Shown: positions 39,158 to 53,581, counted from the stretch's first letter. The stretch: DNA of 64,000 nucleotides from Vibrio crassostreae (GCF_024347415.1 NZ_AP025476.1:2294001-2358000); one strand, 5' to 3'. Numbers and translations: made by a program. The notes: generated by a model from the sequence alone, not told the origin.

Positions 39158-41788
39158 TTACTTCTCTTTAGGTTTTTTGCGCTTATCCGTAACTTCCCAC
39201 TTACCGTCGATGTACAACGCAGTCCAACCGGACGGTTTTCCATCTACTTCAGTACGAACGTAGTTTTCTTTGGTCTTACGACTAAAACGAACCACTGTCG
39301 GCTTACCATCAGGGTCAGCAACTGGTGCTGATGCTAGGTATTGAAACTTAGGTGAGATACGGTCTTTAAAGCGAACCAGCTCTTCCACTAACGGTGCACG
39401 CGTTTCACGTGATTTAGGGAAGTTGCTCGCAGCCATAAATAGACCAGAAGCACCGTCACGAAGAACAAAGTACGCGTCTGAATTTTCACACGGAAGTTCA
39501 GGGAAATGTACCGGGTCTTCTTTCGGTGGCGCAACTTCGCCATTTTTCAGAATCTTACGAGTGTTCTTACAGTCTTCACTCGTACAGTCCATGTATTTAC
39601 CAAAACGACCGTTCTTCAGAACCATGTCAGAACCACACTTGTCACACTCAACAAGTGGACCATCGTAGCCTTTCACTTTAAATTCGCCGTGCTCAACCAC
39701 ATAACCTTCACAGTTCGGGTTATTACCACATACGTGCATCTTACGCTTATCATCGATTAGATAAGCATCCATTGCCGTTTCACAAATAGGACAACGCTTT
39801 TTAGCTCGAAGTGCTGCTGTTTCAACGTCTTCTTCAAGCACGTTGATAATGCCTTCTTCATCACCAAGGTTGATTGTTGTCTTACAACGCTCTTTTGGTG
39901 GAAGTGCATAGCCAGAACAACCAAGGAATACGCCTGTCGAAGCCGTACGAATACCCATTTTACGGCTACAAGTCGGACACTCAATATCAGTTTCCACGAT
40001 ATGATTTGGCTTCATGCCACCAGCGTCTTCGTCTAAATCAGCTTTTTCCAAATCGCCAGTAAAGTCTTCGAAGAAGTTATCTAGCACGCCTTTCCAGCTT
40101 GCTTCGCCTTCTGCGATTTGGTCCAACTTCTGCTCCATACGAGCAGTGAAGTCGTAGTTCATTAGGTCGTTAAAGCTACCATCTAGACGGTCAGTAACAA
40201 TTTCACCCATCTTCTCAGCATAGAAACGACGCTGTTCAACTTTTACATAACCGCGGTCTTGAATCGTCGAGATGATTGATGCGTATGTTGAAGGACGACC
40301 AATACCACGCTTCTCAAGCTCTTTAACTAGCGCCGCTTCAGTGAAACGAGCCGGTGGCTTAGTGAAGTGCTGTTTAGGGTCTAGCGCGATCAGGTCAAGC
40401 TTATCGCCGATCTGAACTGCTGGAAGGATCGTATCTTCGTTCTTACCCATTGGACGCTGAACACGAGTCCAACCATCAAATTTAAGGATACGACCTTTCG
40501 CTTTTAACGTGTACTCATCTGCTTTAACGCTTACTGTCGTTGAATCGTATTGAGCTGGCGTCATTTGACACGCTACGAATTGATTCCAAATTAGCGAGTA
40601 AAGCTTGTGTGCGTCTGCGTCTACGCCGTTTAGGTCTTCCGACTTAACATCTACACTTGAAGGACGAATCGCTTCGTGGGCCTCTTGAGCGCCCTCTTTG
40701 CTGCCGTATACAAGTGCTTTAGGTGGAAGATATTGCGCGCCGTACTCAGAACCAATGTATTCACGAGCGGCTTCTACAGCTTCTGAACTCAAGTTAGTAG
40801 AGTCAGTACGCATATAAGTAATGTAACCCGCTTCATACAAGCGTTGAGCCAGCATCATGGTTTTCTTTACGCCATAACCAAGACGGGTACTCGCAGCTTG
40901 TTGCAGCGTCGACGTGATGTAAGGTGCAGACGGCTTACTCTTGGTTGGGCGGTCTTCACGTTTACATACTTCGTATTGCGCTTTTTCTAAAACGCTAACA
41001 GCAGCTTGTGTTTGCGCTTCATTTTCAGGTTTAAACGCAACACCGTCTTTCTGCGCTACTTGCAGTCTAAAATCGGTTTTCTCTGCTGTTTTAGTATCAG
41101 CATGCACATCCCAGAACTCTTCAGGGATAAAGGCGTTGATCTCGCGCTCACGCTCTACCAGTAGTTTTACCGCTACTGATTGAACACGGCCAGCGGATAG
41201 GCCTCGTGCTACTTTTTTCCAAAGCAGAGGTGACACCATAAAGCCAACAACACGGTCCATAAAACGTCGTGCTTGTTGAGCGTTTACGCCATCGATGTTT
41301 AGCTCGCCTGGTGTTTCGAAAGCTTGTTGAATAGCATTCTTGGTGATTTCGTTAAAAACCACTCGCTTGTATCGCGTTTCATCGCCGCCGATGATCTCAC
41401 GAAGGTGCCATGCGATAGCTTCTCCTTCGCGGTCCAAATCGGTTGCGAGATAAACATGGTCTGCGTTCTCAGCAAGTTTTTGCAATTCAGCAACGACTTT
41501 TTCTTTACCAGGTAGAATTTGGTAGTTCGCTTCCCACTCTTTATACGGGTTAATACCCATCTTTTTGATAAGAGCTTTGCGATCTTTTTCTTTTTTGATA
41601 CGAGCTTTATCTTCTGGGCTCATACCCTTGGTTGAAACTGCAGCAGCCTTTTGACCAGTACTTTGACCCGCCGTTGGTAAATCACGAACGTGACCTACAC
41701 TCGACTTTACGACAAAGTCTTTGCCAAGATATTTATTGATAGTTTTAGCCTTGGCTGGCGACTCCACTATAACGAGCGATTTACCCAT
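39158..41788 (-). CDS. topA: DNA topoisomerase I
   Basis: Type IA topoisomerase that relaxes negative supercoils. From [22 protein letters not shown] it is 876 residues (E. coli 865); a GTG eight codons upstream also opens the frame. TOPRIM domain with [18 protein letters not shown]; active-site Tyr in [14 protein letters not shown] near residue 320; three C4 zinc ribbons at residues about 595-750 (CPTC, CPIC, CDKC with partner Cys pairs); C-terminal basic tail KKPKEK. Next to yciN as in E. coli. Confidence 0.97.
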   Translation of the reverse strand: MGKSLVIVESPAKAKTINKYLGKDFVVKSSVGHVRDLPTAGQSTGQKAAAVSTKGMSPEDKARIKKEKDRKALIKKMGINPYKEWEANYQILPGKEKVVAELQKLAENADHVYLATDLDREGEAIAWHLREIIGGDETRYKRVVFNEITKNAIQQAFETPGELNIDGVNAQQARRFMDRVVGFMVSPLLWKKVARGLSAGRVQSVAVKLLVEREREINAFIPEEFWDVHADTKTAEKTDFRLQVAQKDGVAFKPENEAQTQAAVSVLEKAQYEVCKREDRPTKSKPSAPYITSTLQQAASTRLGYGVKKTMMLAQRLYEAGYITYMRTDSTNLSSEAVEAAREYIGSEYGAQYLPPKALVYGSKEGAQEAHEAIRPSSVDVKSEDLNGVDADAHKLYSLIWNQFVACQMTPAQYDSTTVSVKADEYTLKAKGRILKFDGWTRVQRPMGKNEDTILPAVQIGDKLDLIALDPKQHFTKPPARFTEAALVKELEKRGIGRPSTYASIISTIQDRGYVKVEQRRFYAEKMGEIVTDRLDGSFNDLMNYDFTARMEQKLDQIAEGEASWKGVLDNFFEDFTGDLEKADLDEDAGGMKPNHIVETDIECPTCSRKMGIRTASTGVFLGCSGYALPPKERCKTTINLGDEEGIINVLEEDVETAALRAKKRCPICETAMDAYLIDDKRKMHVCGNNPNCEGYVVEHGEFKVKGYDGPLVECDKCGSDMVLKNGRFGKYMDCTSEDCKNTRKILKNGEVAPPKEDPVHFPELPCENSDAYFVLRDGASGLFMAASNFPKSRETRAPLVEELVRFKDRISPKFQYLASAPVADPDGKPTVVRFSRKTKENYVRTEVDGKPSGWTALYIDGKWEVTDKRKKPKEK

Positions 41789-42227
41789 ATTGACTCTAAC
41801 GTCCTTAATCACGATGCTTCAGCACCAACAATTTAGCTTGTGGGCTTTTACGCATGATATTCTAAATTCATTGCTTCTTTTTTTACTATTGTGCGAGATT
41901 ACTAGAAGATCAACCGCTTTTTTCAAAATTGGATCTGATCGCTCGACAATTCGACGACTCACAGATAAAAGGGTCACAATATAAAGAAGCTATAAAGTAC
42001 TCACTAAGAATACTTGCAAGAGCCTATTCATCAGGCATTACGTCTAAACGGGCTCATACTAAGCTTGTCCGCGAATCTAACGCGAGCCCCATTCAATTAT
42101 TTTTGCCGTAAATCACAAAATAAATTGTGGATGTTTGAAAAGACTCTCTTAATCGGTTGTGAAATCATTGAATTTCTAGTTCGACACCATAAACTCAACG
42201 TTATATTCAGTTATCAGAGATAAACTC
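41789..42227. other. Divergent topA-yciN intergenic region
   Basis: About 440 bases with promoters for topA (minus) and yciN (plus). I see no convincing gene, hairpin or known operator. Confidence 0.5.
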
Positions 42228-42473
42228 ATGACAAAGAAAGTAATAGCAGAATTTGATTTACTGCTTATCGCAAACCAAATTATCCAATCACATGATGACT
42301 ACATTGAAGGCATGCGCGCAAACAGCGTAGTAGAAAAAGACGATGTACTCGTCTTCAAAGGTGAATACTTCTTAGATAGCAATGGAATGCCGACCGAGAA
42401 TACAACCGCGGTATTTAACATGTTTAAATACTTAGCGCACCACCTTTCGAAAGAATTTACAATTCAGCAATAA
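42228..42473 (+). CDS. yciN: YciN family protein
   Basis: An 81-residue soluble protein of the YciN family (DUF2498), function unknown. It shares with E. coli YciN the blocks IIQSHDDYIEGM, VLVFKGEYFLD, GMPTENTTAVFNMFKYLAHHLS. No signal peptide or membrane segment. In E. coli yciN also lies beside topA, so synteny supports the name. Terminator follows at 42481. Confidence 0.9.
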   Translation: MTKKVIAEFDLLLIANQIIQSHDDYIEGMRANSVVEKDDVLVFKGEYFLDSNGMPTENTTAVFNMFKYLAHHLSKEFTIQQ

Positions 42474-42480
42474 TTAAAAA

Positions 42481-42506
42481 GCTTGCCATTTAGGCAAGCT
42501 TTTTTA
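42481..42506. terminator. Bidirectional terminator between yciN and aroA
   Basis: GCTTGCC pairs with GGCAAGC around five bases, with A and T runs on each side. Confidence 0.92.
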
Positions 42507-42518
42507 GTTCCTGAACCT

Positions 42519-43799
42519 TTACTGGCTCAGCATTTTCAACTTATCGAAGTAATCAGGGAATGTCTTTGACGTACAACCTGGATCATTAATCGTCACAGGC
42601 GTATCGCTCAAAGCAACCAGCGAGAAACACATAGCCATACGGTGATCATCGTAAGTATCAATCGCCGCGTGAGTCAGTTCAGCCACAGGGTTAACAATGA
42701 TGTAATCTTCACCCTCTTCAACCTCGGCTCCGACTTTACGTAGCTCTGTTGCCATTGCCGCCAAGCGATCTGTCTCTTTCACACGCCAGTTGTAGACATT
42801 ACGGATTGCCGTTGTGCCTTTCGCAAACAATGCTGTTGTCGCAATAGTCATCGCAGCATCTGGAATATGGTTATAGTCCATATCAATGCCTTTCAGCTCG
42901 CCACAACGAGAAATAACATAGTCGTCACCCCATTCGATTTCCGCACCCATTTTCTCAAGCGCATCAGCGAATTGGATATCACCCTGGATACTGTTTTTAC
43001 CAATACCAGTGACCTTAATCTCACCACCTTTGATAGCAGCAGCTGCAAGGAAATATGACGCAGATGATGCATCACCTTCTACTAAGAAGTCGCCCGGAGC
43101 TGTGTAAGATTGCCCTGTAGGAATCACGAACTCTTGGTAGTCATTATTGATCACGTCCACACCAAATTGTTTCATAATGTGTAGCGTGATATCGATGTAA
43201 GGTTTAGAAACTAATTCACCGTCAATTTTGATGGTCACTTCGCCTTCCGCCAGAGGTGCAGCCATCAAAAATGCCGTCAAAAACTGGCTAGAGATAGAAC
43301 CATCGATTGAAACCGTACCACTCTTCAGGCCTGTACCTGTGATCTTCAATGGTGGATAGTTTTCGTTCTCTAAGTATTCAACGTCGGCACCGGCTTCTCT
43401 CAGTGCCGTTACTAAGTGGCCAATTGGGCGCTCTTTCATGCGCGGCTCACCAGTCAGAACGTATTCACCGCGACCTAAACATAGTGCAGCCGCCAGCGGA
43501 CGCATCGCCGTACCCGCGTTACCTAAGAAAAGCTCTAGAGCTTTATCACTTGAGAATGCACCACCAACACCTGTCACTTCACAAACGGTTTTGTCTGCAG
43601 ACAACTGGTAATCAACACCTAGCTGCGTCAATGCATTCAACATATGACGAATATCATCACTGTCTAGTAAGTTTGTTAGGCGAGTGGTTCCCGTAGAAAG
43701 TGCAGCCAAAAGAAGTGCACGGTTGGAAACGCTTTTTGAACCAGGTAGGTTAACTTCCCCGTTCACTTTTTGAATTGGTTGTAACGTAAGGCTTTCCAT
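42519..43799 (-). CDS. aroA: 3-phosphoshikimate 1-carboxyvinyltransferase (EPSP synthase)
   Basis: Shikimate pathway enzyme joining shikimate-3-phosphate and phosphoenolpyruvate. The 426 residues show [17 protein letters not shown] near residue 20, [17 protein letters not shown] near 90, [14 protein letters not shown] near 120, [14 protein letters not shown] near 170 and [15 protein letters not shown] near 385, all expected for the class I enzyme. Transcribed alone; serC, which precedes aroA in enterics, is not seen here. Confidence 0.97.
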   Translation of the reverse strand: MESLTLQPIQKVNGEVNLPGSKSVSNRALLLAALSTGTTRLTNLLDSDDIRHMLNALTQLGVDYQLSADKTVCEVTGVGGAFSSDKALELFLGNAGTAMRPLAAALCLGRGEYVLTGEPRMKERPIGHLVTALREAGADVEYLENENYPPLKITGTGLKSGTVSIDGSISSQFLTAFLMAAPLAEGEVTIKIDGELVSKPYIDITLHIMKQFGVDVINNDYQEFVIPTGQSYTAPGDFLVEGDASSASYFLAAAAIKGGEIKVTGIGKNSIQGDIQFADALEKMGAEIEWGDDYVISRCGELKGIDMDYNHIPDAAMTIATTALFAKGTTAIRNVYNWRVKETDRLAAMATELRKVGAEVEEGEDYIIVNPVAELTHAAIDTYDDHRMAMCFSLVALSDTPVTINDPGCTSKTFPDYFDKLKMLSQ

Positions 43800-43961
43800 T
43801 AAATCTTATAGTCCTTGTACCACCCGAAGTCACTGGCGCGTATTTATTTTCGGGTGATGAATAATTCTTCGTACTTGCAGACTAACGAACTTTTCCAACG
43901 AACTCCAGAGCTAATCCCGCTCAAACCGATGATTAATTAGCCAATCGATCGTATTTACATA

Positions 43962-44417
43962 CTAGTACGCGAGATCAACTCGAACGCCATCTGAAAAATA
44001 GAGAATTCGTACATCATCGCCTCGGTTGAACAACATCGAGTTATCGACATCTTGGATGATGTTGACCAACTTGTCGTCTTTGGTTTTGACCAGTAACTCG
44101 ACCAGTTTGTACTCAACTTTATACTGTGTGTTACCTCGGTTACGAGCAATACCCGCACCTGCTACTGCACCGACAGCTGTCGCCACTTCTTTACCGGTGC
44201 CGCCGCCAAACTGATTACCAATCAAGCCACCAATCGCCGCACCTAATAAGGTTTCCCAACCATTCGCTTTCGATTCAACGATCTCTTGTTGAGTGATGTA
44301 TCTAACCGTATCGATCTCACCATAAACTACTTCGTTCACTGGTCGAGCTTCGTTTCTGTTGTAAGCTGCATTTGCCAACATAGGCAAAACAAGTAAAATC
44401 CAAAGCAACTTCTTCAT
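43962..44417 (-). CDS. Glycine-zipper envelope protein
   Basis: A 151-residue exported protein. Signal peptide MKKLLWILLVLPMLANA with likely cleavage before AYN. A glycine-zipper (2TM type) covers GAAIGGLIGNQFGGGTGKE and VATAVGAVAGAGIARNRG, then a beta-rich C-terminal part (YKVEYKLVELLVKTKDDKLVN). Similar proteins are in the outer membrane or periplasm (SlyB-like). No lipobox is present. Function unknown; divergent from aat. Confidence 0.85.
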   Translation of the reverse strand: MKKLLWILLVLPMLANAAYNRNEARPVNEVVYGEIDTVRYITQQEIVESKANGWETLLGAAIGGLIGNQFGGGTGKEVATAVGAVAGAGIARNRGNTQYKVEYKLVELLVKTKDDKLVNIIQDVDNSMLFNRGDDVRILYFSDGVRVDLAY

Positions 44418-44470
44418 GGTAAAACTCCTAAAGACCTCTTGGTCAGTGATTAATCTGTAATGCGGTACTT

Positions 44471-45181
44471 ATGACTATATACCTAACCGAACTTGATACT
44501 ACTAGTATAGAGTTTCCTTCGCCCTTCGACGCGCTTGATGAACCCAACGGTCTGCTCGCCTTCGGTGGTGATTTATCACCAATGCGAATTTTAAACGCTT
44601 ATAGCCAAGGGATATTTCCATGGTATGGCCCAGGTGAGCCTATACTTTGGTGGAGCCCTGCACCGCGAGCGGTATTTAATCCTAAGACATTCGAACCGTC
44701 AAAAAGTCTTAAAAAGTTTCAAAGAAAACACAATTATCGTGTCAGCATCAACCAAGCGACGGACAGAGTAATTGGTTATTGCTCTTCACTAAGACCCGAA
44801 GAAGAAACTTGGTTAAACAGCGACATGCAGTTAGCCTATCGCAAGCTCGCTTCATTAGGTTTCTGCCACTCGGTTGAGGTTTGGCAAGACGATGAACTGA
44901 TCGGCGGGCTTTATGGCCTACAAAGAGGCCAAGTCTTTTGCGGTGAATCGATGTTTAGCTTGAAGACCAATGCCTCTAAAATTGCGCTATGGTACTTTTG
45001 TAAACACTTTACCCGATTCGGTGGCAAGCTCATCGATTGCCAAGTTATGAACCCTCACTTGGAATCCTTAGGCGCTATCGAGGTTAATAGGGATGAATTC
45101 CTAGGTTCTCTGCAATTGCTCAAAGAGTTCTCCGTTGACGATGCATGCTTTCAAACCCAATGGCTAAAGGAAATGCCTTAA
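44471..45181 (+). CDS. aat: Leucyl/phenylalanyl-tRNA--protein transferase
   Basis: Adds Leu or Phe from charged tRNA to proteins with N-terminal Lys or Arg, making an N-degron. The 236 residues include FPSPFDALDEPNGLLAFGGDL, YSQGIFPWYGPGEPILWWSP, and the catalytic-fold block SVEVWQDDELIGGLYGLQRG. The TAA stop overlaps the ATG of bpt (TAATG), so both are translated from one message. Confidence 0.97.
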   Translation: MTIYLTELDTTSIEFPSPFDALDEPNGLLAFGGDLSPMRILNAYSQGIFPWYGPGEPILWWSPAPRAVFNPKTFEPSKSLKKFQRKHNYRVSINQATDRVIGYCSSLRPEEETWLNSDMQLAYRKLASLGFCHSVEVWQDDELIGGLYGLQRGQVFCGESMFSLKTNASKIALWYFCKHFTRFGGKLIDCQVMNPHLESLGAIEVNRDEFLGSLQLLKEFSVDDACFQTQWLKEMP

Positions 45182-45879
45182 TGAATCCAGATTTACAACA
45201 AATCAGAATTGGATTAACAGACAACCACGCTTGCAGCTACTTACCTCACCTAGAAGAAAGAGTAGCGGTCACGCTTGATGAACACATGCACACCTCAGAT
45301 AACTATGAAGTTCTGCTTGCGAACGGTTTTCGCCGCAGTGGTTCAACCATTTATAAGCCACATTGTGATAATTGCTCAGCATGCCAAGCAATTCGTCTTT
45401 CAATTCCTGAGGTAAAGCTTTCCAAAAGCCAACGACGGATCCTGAACAAAGGAAAATCACTGCGTTGGGAACTGAAAGATGAGATGGATGACAACTGGTT
45501 TGACTTATACAGTCGCTATATCACCGCTCGTCACCGTTCGGGAACCATGTACCCACCCAAAAAAGAAGAATTTCTACAATTCTCTAAAAATGAGTGGCTT
45601 ACTACAAAGTTCATGCACATCTATGACGAGAACAAGTTGGTTGGTATCGCCGTAACCGACATCATGGCTCACTGTACGAGCGCGTTTTATACCTTCTTCG
45701 ATCCTGATATAGACATTTCGATGGGAACACTTGGCGTTCTATTTCAGATCCAACATGCCCAGAAAGAACAAAAACAATGGTTATATTTGGGTTATCAAAT
45801 CGATGAATGCCCTGCGATGAACTATAAAGTACGATTTCAACGTCATCAAAGGCTAGTAAATCAGCGGTGGCAAGGGTAG
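45181..45879 (+). CDS. bpt: Aspartate/glutamate leucyltransferase
   Basis: Adds leucine to proteins with N-terminal Asp or Glu; known from Vibrio vulnificus as Bpt. From MNPDLQQIRIGLTDNHACSYL it is 232 residues; the frame also opens 12 codons earlier inside aat. The N-terminal Cys cluster (CDNCSACQAIRL) and C-terminal acetyltransferase-like fold (GIAVTDIMAHCTSAFYTFFDPDI, LYLGYQIDECPAMNYK) are intact. One base overlap with aat. Absent from E. coli, it broadens N-degron substrates. Confidence 0.96.
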   Translation: MNPDLQQIRIGLTDNHACSYLPHLEERVAVTLDEHMHTSDNYEVLLANGFRRSGSTIYKPHCDNCSACQAIRLSIPEVKLSKSQRRILNKGKSLRWELKDEMDDNWFDLYSRYITARHRSGTMYPPKKEEFLQFSKNEWLTTKFMHIYDENKLVGIAVTDIMAHCTSAFYTFFDPDIDISMGTLGVLFQIQHAQKEQKQWLYLGYQIDECPAMNYKVRFQRHQRLVNQRWQG

Positions 45880-45960
45880 AATACGCGACAACTTTACATA
45901 TTTTGATTTTAACGGCACAATCAAGCCGTTGAAAACCGCCAAATTTCGAAAGAGGATTAG

Positions 45961-46179
<219 letters not shown>

Positions 46180-46206
46180 TTATTAATTAGCGAATACAAT
46201 AAGAAG

Positions 46207-46230
46207 CGGAGCTTAATGCTCCGTTTTTTA
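46207..46230 (+). terminator. Terminator after infA
   Basis: CGGAGC-TTAAT-GCTCCG followed by TTTTTT. Confidence 0.9.
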
Positions 46231-46266
46231 TCGCCTGAACATCGCCCTTTAGCAAAACCTATCTCG

Positions 46267-46333
<67 letters not shown>

Positions 46334-46341
46334 AGCATAAA

Positions 46342-46369
46342 AAAACGCACAACCTAAGTCATGCGTTTT
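46342..46369 (-). terminator. Terminator after clpA
   Basis: AAAACGCA pairs with TGCGTTTT around a 12-base loop; on the minus strand a T run follows. Confidence 0.75.
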
Positions 46370-46401
46370 ATAGTTAAACTCTTGAACGATCTAATAATCG
46401 G

Positions 46402-48675
46402 CTAGTGCATAACCTCTTCTTTTGCACCAACATAGATGAAGTCAAGCTCGTCTTTCTTCAGAGATACTTTCACCGTACCGCCATCAACCAAGCTACCAAA
46501 CAGCAATTCATTCGCAAGGGGCTTCTTGAGCTTCTCTTGAATCACACGTCCCATAGGACGAGCGCCCATGGTCTTGTCGTAGCCTTTGTCTGCCAGCCAG
46601 TGACGAGCATCTTCAGAAACCTCTAGAGATACGCCACGTGCGTCAAGTTGAACCTGAAGCTCAACAATGAACTTGTCGACTACTTGGCTAATCACGCTTG
46701 GATCCAAGCTGTTGAACCAAATGACGTTATCAAGACGGTTACGGAACTCAGGAGTAAACACCTTCTTGATTTCGCCCATCGCATCTGGTGCATGATCTTG
46801 TTGGATCAGGCCGATCGATTTCTTCTCGGTTTCAGCCACACCCGCGTTGGTCGTCATCACTAGAATCACATTGCGGAAGTCCGCTTTGCGACCATTGTTA
46901 TCAGTTAACGTGCCGTTATCCATTACCTGCAGTAGCAAGTTAAAGATATCTGGGTGAGCTTTTTCAATTTCATCCAGTAACACAACAGAGTGTGGGTTCT
47001 TGATTACGGCGTCAGTTAGCAGACCACCTTGATCGTAACCAACATAACCAGGAGGAGCACCAATCAAGCGGCTCACAGAATGACGCTCACCATACTCAGA
47101 CATATCAAAGCGCAGAAGCTCAATACCCATCAGTTTAGACAGTTGAACGGTAACCTCGGTTTTACCTACACCAGTAGGTCCTGCGAATAGGAATGAACCA
47201 ACAGGTTTATTGTCAGCACCCAATCCAGCACGGGTCAGCTTGATCGCTTCGCTCAATACGTCGATAGCTGGGTCTTGTCCGAACACCAACATTTTCATGC
47301 GGTCATCCAGTTTCTGCAGCGTATCTTTGTCTGAAGATGATACTGATTTTTCAGGAATTCGCGCCATTTTCGCAACCATTGACTCAATATCAGCCACGCT
47401 TACCGTTTTCTTACGACGGCTTGCAGGAGCCAAACGACTACGAGCGCCCGCTTCATCGATTACGTCAATGGCCTTATCAGGAAGGTGACGTTCATTGATG
47501 TATTTAGCTGACAGTTCCACAGCAGCACGCAACGCTTTGTTGGTGTAGCGCACTTCGTGGTGAGCTTCGTATTTTGGCTTCAAGCCAATCAGAATCTTAG
47601 TCGTATCATCTAGCGATGGTTCAATAATATCGATTTTCTGGAAGCGACGAGCTAAAGCACGCTCCTTCTCAAAAATACTGCTGTACTCTTGGTACGTTGT
47701 TGAACCGATACAGCGCAATTTGCCGCTGCTTAGTAGCGGTTTAATTAAGTTTGCCGCATCAACCTGACCACCAGAGGCAGCGCCAGCACCAATAATGGTG
47801 TGGATCTCATCGATGAACAGAATCGCGTCTTCTTCTTTCTCGAGTTGCTTAAGAATCGCTTTAAAACGTTTCTCAAAGTCACCACGATATTTCGTCCCTG
47901 CTAACAATGAACCGATATCTAGAGAATAAATTACGCTGCTCTGAATGATTTCAGGCACTTGTCCTTCAACAATGCGCCATGCAAGACCTTCCGCGATGGC
48001 AGTTTTACCTACACCCGCTTCACCCACTAACAGAGGGTTGTTCTTACGACGACGACACAGAACTTGGATAGTACGCTCTAGCTCTTTGTCACGACCGATT
48101 AATGGGTCAATATTACCTTGCTTCGCTACTTCGTTAAGGTTGGTCGCGAAATTTTCTAAACGGTCTTCAGAATTAGCTTCTTCAGCATTTTCTGCACCAC
48201 CAAATGAATCAGATGATGAAGGGCTGTCGCCTTCGTTGCTCGCTTTGGTAATACCGTGTGAGATGAAGTTAACAATATCTAAGCGACTAATGTCGTTTTT
48301 CTTAAGAAGATATGCCGCGTGAGATTCTTGCTCACTAAAAATAGCCACAAGTACATTAGCACCTGTTACTTCGCTGCGACCTGAAGATTGAACATGAAAA
48401 ACAGCGCGTTGAAGTACTCGTTGAAAGCTCAACGTAGGCTGAGTTTCGCGAGTTTCGTCGCTTTCAGGGATAAGTGGGGTCGTTTGATCGATAAAAATAT
48501 CGAGCTCATTGCGAAGAGCATCGAGATCAGCCTGACAAGCTTGGAGCGCTTCCTTGGCCGCATCATTTTCTAATAATGCTAGTAGGAGGTGTTCGACAGT
48601 CATGAATTCATGTCGCTTGTCTCGCGCACGAGCAAATGCGCCATTTAAACTCGTCTCTAATTCTTTATTTAGCAT
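46402..48675 (-). CDS. clpA: ATP-dependent Clp protease ATP-binding subunit ClpA
   Basis: Hexameric AAA+ unfoldase feeding the ClpP protease. The 757 residues show the N domain (residues 1-145) that binds ClpS, a linker rich in Ser/Asp/Glu, D1 with Walker [15 protein letters not shown] near 215, and D2 with [14 protein letters not shown] near 495. The ClpP-docking IGL loop is in [10 protein letters not shown]. It follows clpS by about 40 bases on the same strand; together with Aat and Bpt it forms the N-degron pathway. Confidence 0.98.
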   Translation of the reverse strand: MLNKELETSLNGAFARARDKRHEFMTVEHLLLALLENDAAKEALQACQADLDALRNELDIFIDQTTPLIPESDETRETQPTLSFQRVLQRAVFHVQSSGRSEVTGANVLVAIFSEQESHAAYLLKKNDISRLDIVNFISHGITKASNEGDSPSSSDSFGGAENAEEANSEDRLENFATNLNEVAKQGNIDPLIGRDKELERTIQVLCRRRKNNPLLVGEAGVGKTAIAEGLAWRIVEGQVPEIIQSSVIYSLDIGSLLAGTKYRGDFEKRFKAILKQLEKEEDAILFIDEIHTIIGAGAASGGQVDAANLIKPLLSSGKLRCIGSTTYQEYSSIFEKERALARRFQKIDIIEPSLDDTTKILIGLKPKYEAHHEVRYTNKALRAAVELSAKYINERHLPDKAIDVIDEAGARSRLAPASRRKKTVSVADIESMVAKMARIPEKSVSSSDKDTLQKLDDRMKMLVFGQDPAIDVLSEAIKLTRAGLGADNKPVGSFLFAGPTGVGKTEVTVQLSKLMGIELLRFDMSEYGERHSVSRLIGAPPGYVGYDQGGLLTDAVIKNPHSVVLLDEIEKAHPDIFNLLLQVMDNGTLTDNNGRKADFRNVILVMTTNAGVAETEKKSIGLIQQDHAPDAMGEIKKVFTPEFRNRLDNVIWFNSLDPSVISQVVDKFIVELQVQLDARGVSLEVSEDARHWLADKGYDKTMGARPMGRVIQEKLKKPLANELLFGSLVDGGTVKVSLKKDELDFIYVGAKEEVMH

Positions 48676-48714
48676 AAGTACCTCCTAAGGGAACAACAGT
48701 GTTGTTCGAGCAAT

Positions 48715-49035
48715 TTATACTTGCTCCATTGTACATAGTAGCGGATGCTCATTTTCCTTTGAGTACATCGTGACCTGCGCTACCTTTGTTTCCGCTATTT
48801 CAGCACTGTATGTGCCGCATATAGCTTTACCTTCATAATGAACCTTGAGCATCACTTCCGTTGCTTTTTCGATATCTAGTGAGAAGAATCGCTCTAGGAT
48901 CTCGATTACAAAGTCCATGGGCGTGTAATCATCGTTATTTAACACAACGTTATACATCGCCGGTGGCTTTACTTTTGTTGCTTCTTTCTCCAGTAAATCT
49001 GAGCCTGGAGATGCCCATTCAAAGTTTCTGCTCAT
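48715..49035 (-). CDS. clpS: ClpAP adaptor ClpS
   Basis: Adaptor of 106 residues that binds N-terminal Leu, Phe, Tyr or Trp and delivers proteins to ClpA. The core [20 protein letters not shown] carries the Asn-Asp-Asp binding residues; [19 protein letters not shown] follows. The flexible N-terminal tail is present. First gene of clpSA, divergent from cspD as in E. coli. Confidence 0.97.
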   Translation of the reverse strand: MSRNFEWASPGSDLLEKEATKVKPPAMYNVVLNNDDYTPMDFVIEILERFFSLDIEKATEVMLKVHYEGKAICGTYSAEIAETKVAQVTMYSKENEHPLLCTMEQV

Positions 49036-49620
49036 ATCGCTTTGCTAAGGGTTATTTTTCGGAAGTCGTGAGTGTTTACCTAACTCAAATTTACCACATT
49101 CACGCTTTACGGTGTACTAAGAAACTGCACCGAGAAACAGTACCAAAAAATATTCCTCTATACTGAGCCTAATCCACCATTTCCATCGCTGCAAATAAAA
49201 GATCTCGATTAACAGGATTAACATATGTGATTGATTAAAAAGACGCCATAACTATTGATACTAACGATAAGATCACTGCTAAGTTACTATTTAGTTAATA
49301 GTTTGCAGTTAATCTCGAATGTGATTTGTTATTAAAATTGATCACTTTTATACCAATTTACTATTGACTGTGCTCAATCATTAGCTACATTGGAGCTAAA
49401 AGGTTTTTTAATACATTTTTGCAACATGATTTAAGATCAGTAACACGCTTCAAAAATTAACAATAAGGAATAATTACGCAGGGTAGCGTTAATTTCCGTA
49501 AGCAATGTACGAGATTCAAGCTATTAGCTGAAATTCTTTAGCTGGTAGGAATGATATCAATCGCACTTACAACAATTGATATAACAACGTTAGTAACAAA
49601 ATGCATGAGGGATGTATAGC
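49036..49620. promoter_or_regulatory. Divergent clpS-cspD region with long cspD leader
   Basis: Nearly 600 bases without a protein gene. On the plus strand TTGACT (49364-49369) and TACATT (49386-49391), 16 bases apart, form a promoter candidate; it would give cspD a 5' leader of about 220 bases. Long leaders are typical of cold-shock-type mRNAs. No riboswitch is recognised. Confidence 0.45.
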
Positions 49621-49842
49621 ATGGCTACAGGTACAGTAAAATGGTTTAACAATGCCAAAGGGTTTGGCTTTATTTGTCCAGAAGGTGAAGACGGCGATAT
49701 TTTCGCGCACTACTCCACAATACAAATGGAAGGTTATCGAACCTTGAAGGCGGGTCAGCAGGTCGACTATGAAGTAGAAAGTGGACCTAAAGGCTCGCAT
49801 GCTAGCTCCGTTGTTCCTGTCGAAGGCAGCGCCGCAAAATAG
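49621..49842 (+). CDS. cspD: Cold-shock-like protein CspD
   Basis: A 73-residue cold-shock domain protein with RNA/ssDNA-binding motifs KGFGFI and DIFAHYS. The start MATGTVKWFNN follows GAGGG ten bases upstream; a frame three codons longer has no better site. Next to clpS, as in E. coli where CspD inhibits replication in stationary phase and is degraded by Lon. A role in slow growth is inferred by synteny. Confidence 0.94.
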   Translation: MATGTVKWFNNAKGFGFICPEGEDGDIFAHYSTIQMEGYRTLKAGQQVDYEVESGPKGSHASSVVPVEGSAAK

Positions 49843-49909
49843 GCGAATGCCAACTCATGTTAACCTCCGTCAATCTTCATTAAAGGCTGACTGGTAAACA
49901 GAATATTGA

Positions 49910-49957
49910 AACCGCTCATTTAATACCTGTAATACAGGATTACGTGAGCGGTTTTTT
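49910..49957 (+). terminator. Terminator after cspD
   Basis: Outer stem AACCGCTCA/TGAGCGGTT encloses an inner hairpin CCTGTAATACAGG, followed by six T. Confidence 0.8.
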
Positions 49958-50049
49958 CGTTTTGGGATCTCTAAAGTTGCTCACTAGACAATTCGTTTAA
50001 GGATGTACTCTTATTAAGTTAGATCTTAGGAGTATTATAGATGAACAAA

Positions 50050-50083
50050 AAAGACGCTTTAACGTTGTCGTTAAAGCGTCTTT
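50050..50083 (-). terminator. Terminator after icd
   Basis: Perfect 15-base stem AAAGACGCTTTAACG/CGTTAAAGCGTCTTT with loop TTGT; on the minus strand it is followed by a T-rich tract. Confidence 0.92.
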
Positions 50084-50171
50084 GGTTTTGACTTTATCTA
50101 TGACTTATCTGTCAGACTAAGCAACTCGTTCGCAAATCACGTTCATGACTGACTAACGATGAGCCCAATCA

Positions 50172-52716
<2,545 letters not shown>

Positions 52717-53445
52717 ATGTCTACTCGCTCACGCAGCGCATCTCATTCAGACAAACCGGCTCGTTCTGGCGCCAAATTAAAACAAAGCGGTAATAGACAG
52801 AACCGAAGCAGTGATAAAAATAACACTGGCAGTTCGTACAAAAAAACGCACTCCAGTAAGCACCGATATAAAGGTAAACCTACCAATGCGAAACCTAAGG
52901 TGGCACTCGAAGATCGCAAAGTAATTCTGTTCAACAAGCCTTTCGATACTCTCAGCCAATTTACAGATGGCGAAGGGAGAAAAACGCTAACTGACTTTAT
53001 TCCAGTGAAAGACGTTTATGCTGCAGGTCGCCTTGACCGCGACAGCGAAGGGTTAATGGTCTTGACCAACGATGGTATTTTTCAAGCTAAGCTAACTCAA
53101 CCCAACTCAAAATCCCCAAAGACATACTGGGTACAGGTTGAAGGCGCACCTTCTGAGGAAGATTTAGATAAATTGAGAAAAGGTGTCGAACTAAAAGACG
53201 GCATGACACTACCTGCAAAAGTAGAAGTAATGCAAGAACCTGAAGTGTGGGATAGAAATCCTCCAGTACGCTTCAGAGCCGCGATACCGACAACCTGGTT
53301 AGCGATTACTATCATTGAAGGGCGTAACCGTCAGGTAAGACGAATGACAGCAAATATCGGCTTCCCTACCCTGCGACTTATTCGCTATTCAATGGGCAAC
53401 ATGAACGTGGGGCAACTTCAGCCTGGTGAGTGGAAAGAAATCTAA
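52717..53445 (+). CDS. rluE: 23S rRNA pseudouridine synthase RluE
   Basis: RsuA-family pseudouridine synthase; in E. coli RluE modifies U2457 of 23S rRNA. The 242 residues have a basic, low-complexity Ser/Lys/Arg tail over the first 60, then [15 protein letters not shown], the catalytic-Asp block [19 protein letters not shown] near residue 108, and [21 protein letters not shown] near 205. Divergent from icd as in E. coli. Terminator follows. Confidence 0.93.
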   Translation: MSTRSRSASHSDKPARSGAKLKQSGNRQNRSSDKNNTGSSYKKTHSSKHRYKGKPTNAKPKVALEDRKVILFNKPFDTLSQFTDGEGRKTLTDFIPVKDVYAAGRLDRDSEGLMVLTNDGIFQAKLTQPNSKSPKTYWVQVEGAPSEEDLDKLRKGVELKDGMTLPAKVEVMQEPEVWDRNPPVRFRAAIPTTWLAITIIEGRNRQVRRMTANIGFPTLRLIRYSMGNMNVGQLQPGEWKEI

Positions 53446-53466
53446 AATTACAGTACAGAGAATGTA

Positions 53467-53497
53467 AAATGGCCGCTAAGTTAGCGGCCATTTTTAT
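53467..53497 (+). terminator. Terminator after rluE
   Basis: AAAATGGCCGCTA pairs with TAGCGGCCATTTT around a short loop, followed by T. Confidence 0.9.
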
Positions 53498-53522
53498 ATG
53501 CGTTGATAAATATCAGACACAA

Positions 53523-53549
53523 AAAAGCCAGTCATCAGACTGGCTTTTA
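53523..53549 (-). terminator. Terminator after the porin gene
   Basis: AAAAGCCAGTC-ATCA-GACTGGCTTTT; on the minus strand it is followed by T. Confidence 0.9.
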
Positions 53550-53581
53550 TCAACATTTAACAATTACTAATTAAGTAACTA

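Larger units (their letters stand above)
49843..50171. other. Gene-free stretch between cspD and icd
   Basis: Holds two terminators, listed separately, for the converging cspD and icd genes. Nothing else is evident. Confidence 0.6.

Noticed and set aside
49036..49620. CRP site in the clpS-cspD region
   Set aside because: TGTGA and TCAC halves occur near 49320-49345, but spacing is far from the required six bases.
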